Assembly (NCBI GenBank): GCA_024138025.1
Contig: JAMXBD010000094.1
Span: 1,612,001-1,676,000 of the forward strand
Length of the DNA stretch: 64,000 nucleotides
DNA from: Combretum micranthum
Taxonomy: Eukaryota > Streptophyta > Magnoliopsida > Myrtales > Combretaceae
Direction of reading: 5' to 3'
Position 1 is the stretch's first letter. The number at the start of each line of letters is the position of its first letter. The notes under the pieces are model-generated. The model was not told the origin of the DNA. It did not search any database and was given only the letters and a program-made list of their open reading frames with translations. Shown in pieces: positions 60,440 through 64,000 of the stretch. The position numbers and the translations under genes are program-made.

Positions 60440-63300
60440 CTCTCTTATGTATGATTTTGACTTCTTTGTTTGAGGTTTGTAAATGAATAATGATTTTTGG
60501 AGTGTAGATTTCGCATTTTTTTCGGTTTTTATAATATATGTGTCTGATAGGATAATCAAATACTTCATAATTGCAGAATGGGATTGACCCAAGCTATTAA
60601 TTTGCTGAAAGGGAAACATTTTAATTTGATTGAAAAGTGTAGAAGAAATAAGCTTTTCAACTTTTCCATTTTGAAAATAAAGATGAAATGTTATTACTTT
60701 GTTCAATTGACTAGTTTGTCTACTATAAACTATTATTTTATTTTGGTTGGAGAAATAGTCATATTGAATGGATAAGAGATAAAATTAGAATCACAAATAC
60801 ATTTTTAAATACAAAACTTGTTAGAGAGGCAAAGTGCACTAGTCTCACTACCTACTATTATACAGATTATCCCACAACTAACACCACTACTATTCAGATT
60901 TGGTTGACTCTTCCTAATTGGAATCCAAAAGAAATCTCATTGACGGAGAAGAAGTTGATGAAAAAGATACTGTTAAATAAATAATTTATCAGGAATGTGT
61001 ATTTTAATCTATATCAAATTGTTGAAAAGAAATTGGGGGAAGAAAAACTATTGATAAGATGGAAAAAATTCCTAATATTTATATGTTGAATGATTGATGA
61101 AAGATGAGAATAAGTTATAGATTGAAAGGAGGGAAAAACATATAGAGAGTGATGATTTGAGCTATGGTAGTTGTTGTAGGTCTAGTAGAATTTAACTTAA
61201 ATTGGCAACGATTGATAAATTAGGTTTAAGTCATGGTGGTTTTGGTGGTGATGTAGTTAAGTTGTGGCTATGGGTACACTAAAGAAAAAGATCAAATGGG
61301 AGCAATAGGTGAAAGCGTTAATGAATAAGACTATAATAGGCATTAATAGGATCCAATACGTCAATAACTATTCAATACTTAGTGGAGTTTTTATTTCGCT
61401 TAATGAATATTCATTTGAAGTAAACACTATACCACAATCATTTAAGGAATACAAAGGGAATAATAATTTCAATCTTGCTAAAAATAACAATATACATATT
61501 TTTGATACTCTATTTGGGCATAGTCTTATGTAAATTGTGGAAGAAAATTTGTGTTGGTTTATAAGTTTAGATAGTGAATACCATGTTAATACTACTTTGA
61601 AATTTTTGTGTCACAACGTTGAAAAACGTCCCTTTAATGTTTTGGCTTGATTATTAACTACTTTTAGCATTGGGTATTACAAATAATACCAGGGTCAAAT
61701 TCTTATCTATTAGTTGGATGATATCTTACAATGAAAGGAAAAATAATTTAGCTTAATTATAGGGTCCTATGATGCTGATGTCTTGTATTTACAAATGTCA
61801 AAACTATTCCATCATTTAGTTTATAAATTCTTCCAAGGAATCTCTATACCATAGAGCATGTCAATGACCTAGAAAGACACAAACCATGTAGACATATCAT
61901 AAAACTTGATGAATTTCAATTATCTCTCTTTCTTATGATTAGGGTTTGCAAATGAAGAGAGAGATTTGGAGGGTGAAATTTTGTGAGAGCTTATGTGTGG
62001 TATGTCAATTTTTTTCTTAATGTATGTGTCATACTAGATCTTAATTAAACCCTTGACAATTACATTACAATAAGGAAAAAAAAAGGGCTATTAGAAGATG
62101 TTAGACATATCATCTTTTCAATTTTTCCCATTTGAAAATAAAGGTGGAATACCATTACTTTGTTAAATTAACTAATTTGTCCACTATAAGCTATTGCTTT
62201 ATTTGGTCAAACAAAATTATTAATATTGAATAAATAAGGATATAGTTAAAATTAAAATACAATATCAAATTAGAAACTAGTCATAGTCATTGGTCTCGTA
62301 CTTAATAGTGTTACTAGTGGATGAAGTTGTAGTTGTGGCTACAATGAGGAAGAAGAAGAAGATAGAGGGCAATAGAACTATGTTAATGAATAATATTGCA
62401 ATAGCCATCTATGGAGTCAGACATGTGAGTTGCTATTTAATATATGGTAGAATTTTCACTCAATTATTGATGAAAGATGAAAAAAAATTAGGAATAAAAA
62501 GGGGTGGAGTGAGTAATGATTTGACCTATGGTAGCCATGGTATGTCTAGTGGAAGTTTACCATATGAAATGATGGTGGGTTAATTGGGTTTAAGTCATGG
62601 TGGTTGTAGTGGCAATAAAGTTAAGTTGTGGTTGTGGCTCTAATGAAGAAGAAGAAGATGGAAGGTAGTAGATGTGTGTTAATGAATAAGATTGTAATAG
62701 GTATCGGTAGAGTTGAGCATGTGAGTTACTGTCCAATACTTAGTGGGATTATCACTCCATTGGATGACTAATCACAAGAATTAAACACTACGATAGACCC
62801 ATATCATCGAATAGAGGAAATAGAATATATTCTGGTTAATGTGCACTTTGAGATTTTAAGTAAGAAAAGTTACAAGTGGTATTAGAGTTGACTCCCTATC
62901 CACTAAATAGATGATATCATACATTGAAGAAGGTAGTAGAATTGGGTCTAATTGTAAAGGCTCACAACGAAGACAGTACATGTTTAAGGGAGAAAAAGGG
63001 AAGGGGGCATGATGCATAGGAGTCGTAGGAGGGTGATTATGATATCCATGTTTGTGATTATTAGAAGAAGTTTGTATTGATTTACAAGGTTGCATGGTGA
63101 AATACCACATCAATATGGAAGAGGTATTTCACCACCTAGGTAGATGATATTGTTCATTAGAGAAGGTAGAACAATTTGTCTATATTGTAAGGGCTTATGA
63201 TGAAGATGCCGAGATTGTGATATTCATGTTTATGATTAAGAGAAGATGTTTGTGTTGGTTTATTAGGTTAGCTTTTGAAATAACATATCAACAATAGCAA
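60440..63300 (+). repeat. Diverged direct repeats, unit about 1.4 kb
   Basis: Block A (60640-60800) recurs at 62110-62270 (TTTTGAAAATAAAG, ATTACTTTGTT, CTATAA-CTATT). Block B (61150-61400) recurs at 62515-62770 (GGTTTAAGTCATGGTGGT, AAGTTGTGG, GTTAATGAATAAGA, CAATACTTAGTGG), with a third partial copy at 62330-62480. A further theme (GATGATAT, GAAGGTAG, TTTGTGTTGGTTTAT) recurs at 61540-61800, 62910-63115 and 63145-63270. Open frames of 74-97 codons inside (61309, 62290) are not preserved between copies, so they are unlikely to be genes. I do not recognise the family. Confidence 0.65.
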
Positions 63301-64000
63301 GAAATTTTTGGGTCATGTGATTAAGTATTATTCTTTAATTACGTAAATATATGACAATACTATTGTAATTTGTTAACATTGGGGCAAGACACTTTTCGTG
63401 TATTTATGAATATTATTAATAAAAGAAAAGTATTTATTATATTTGTATACTTATTTTCTCATATATATTTTACAATAAAGTCCCATAGATGATTAGAAAA
63501 TATCTGGAGTAGTAATGAGGTATATTATCAATGAGGATTCCAAGACATTGTATAATCTAAAATTTGTCCTTAGTTGGATAAATATCTTGAGGGGACATAG
63601 ATATTTAGACCAACACATTTATGATTTAGGTTAATCTCAGTGGGCTGGGGGAAAGATACCTAAGCCATACAAATGTTAAGTGAATACTCTAGACACAACC
63701 CGTTGATAGAGGATACCACATGTCTAATATCATTGGTTTTTTTTCTATGTGAACGGGCATAAATAATCCCTAAATTTAAGAAATTTGTATATCCTATACA
63801 TGGAATGTTGCACTTTGATACCATTAAACACAATCTTAATATAGATTGCAAATAATATAGTTATGAAATACGAGGATAATAATGAGTGAAGATTGAATTT
63901 ATCACTCTCTTTGATAAGGGAAACAATATCCATTGGCTGCTTGGTTGAGACAAGAGTGACTCATAGTAGTTGGCCCTTTAAGTTTGTTGAGTCTAGTTTA
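63301..64000. other. Noncoding, AT-rich
   Basis: No gene or defined repeat is seen. Two overlapping minus-strand open frames near 63660-63933 are about 62 codons each, in AT-rich sequence, without family motifs. Confidence 0.5.

Noticed and set aside
62856..63113. Minus-strand open frame of 85 codons
   Set aside because: It sits on a repeat theme that recurs nearby without keeping the frame open.

Overview
This window is AT-rich nuclear DNA from a flowering plant. Plant retrotransposon lineages (Ty1-copia, chromodomain-bearing Ty3-gypsy, Tat-like gypsy), a Mutator-like transposase, a plant mobile domain, hAT elements and an ELM2-type plant gene fragment all support this. A eudicot is likely; I cannot name the species. 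I found no intact host gene, no rRNA, no convincing tRNA gene and no CRISPR array. Almost every recognisable coding stretch is broken by stops and frameshifts, so this is an old, repeat-rich intergenic region.

Layout. 1-4.2 kb: a decayed Mutator-like (MULE) transposase followed on the same strand by a plant mobile domain (PMD) gene, split by a 910-bp hAT element with an 8-bp target duplication. 5.1-6.9 kb: a solo LTR (TSD ACCTT) inside a segment carrying repeated CTCTTCAAGAG-type palindromes. 7-15.6 kb: LTR-like debris, two copies of a GCGATATA-rich element family, a run of 25 G, and short direct and inverted repeats. 15.6-17.6 kb: minus-strand chromovirus pol remnant (RT end, RNase H, integrase, chromodomain), cut by a 3.7-kb LTR (17610-21278). 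That LTR lies head to head with a second, opposite-strand LTR plus part of its internal region (21.3-25.2 kb). 26.3-29.2 kb: Ty1-copia pseudogene with LTR end and primer site. 31.7-32.7 kb: ELM2-domain host gene fragment, decayed, containing a perfect 20-bp hairpin. 33.3-34.2 kb: a tRNA-like sequence split by a 712-bp hAT element. 36.6-39 kb: a third GCGATATA-family element, a local duplication and hAT-like debris. 41.1-46.2 kb: Tat-like gag-protease pseudogene flanked by LTRs in inverted orientation and itself interrupted by a solo LTR. 46.9-57.9 kb: a hAT-like element (8-bp TSD) holding a 9.5-kb noncoding LTR retrotransposon (LARD) with 3.5-3.6-kb LTRs, TSD CAATA, primer site and polypurine tract. 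58.7-60.3 kb: another solo LTR (TSD ATATG). 60.4-63.3 kb: diverged direct repeats.

How the parts relate. Nested insertion is the main theme. Removing each insertion plus one target duplication rejoins the interrupted reading frame or repeat in four places: the PMD, the Tat protease, the tRNA-like B box and the hAT element around the LARD. Many nonsense codons sit where CAA, CAG, CGA or TGG would be expected, and two solo LTRs appear to end in TA rather than CA; both fit C-to-T decay of methylated DNA. I did not find a new functional system. The most unusual structures are the MULE-PMD pairing, the inverted LTR pair around a gag-protease remnant, the LARD nested in a hAT element, the hairpin in the ELM2 pseudogene, and the GCGATATA element family.
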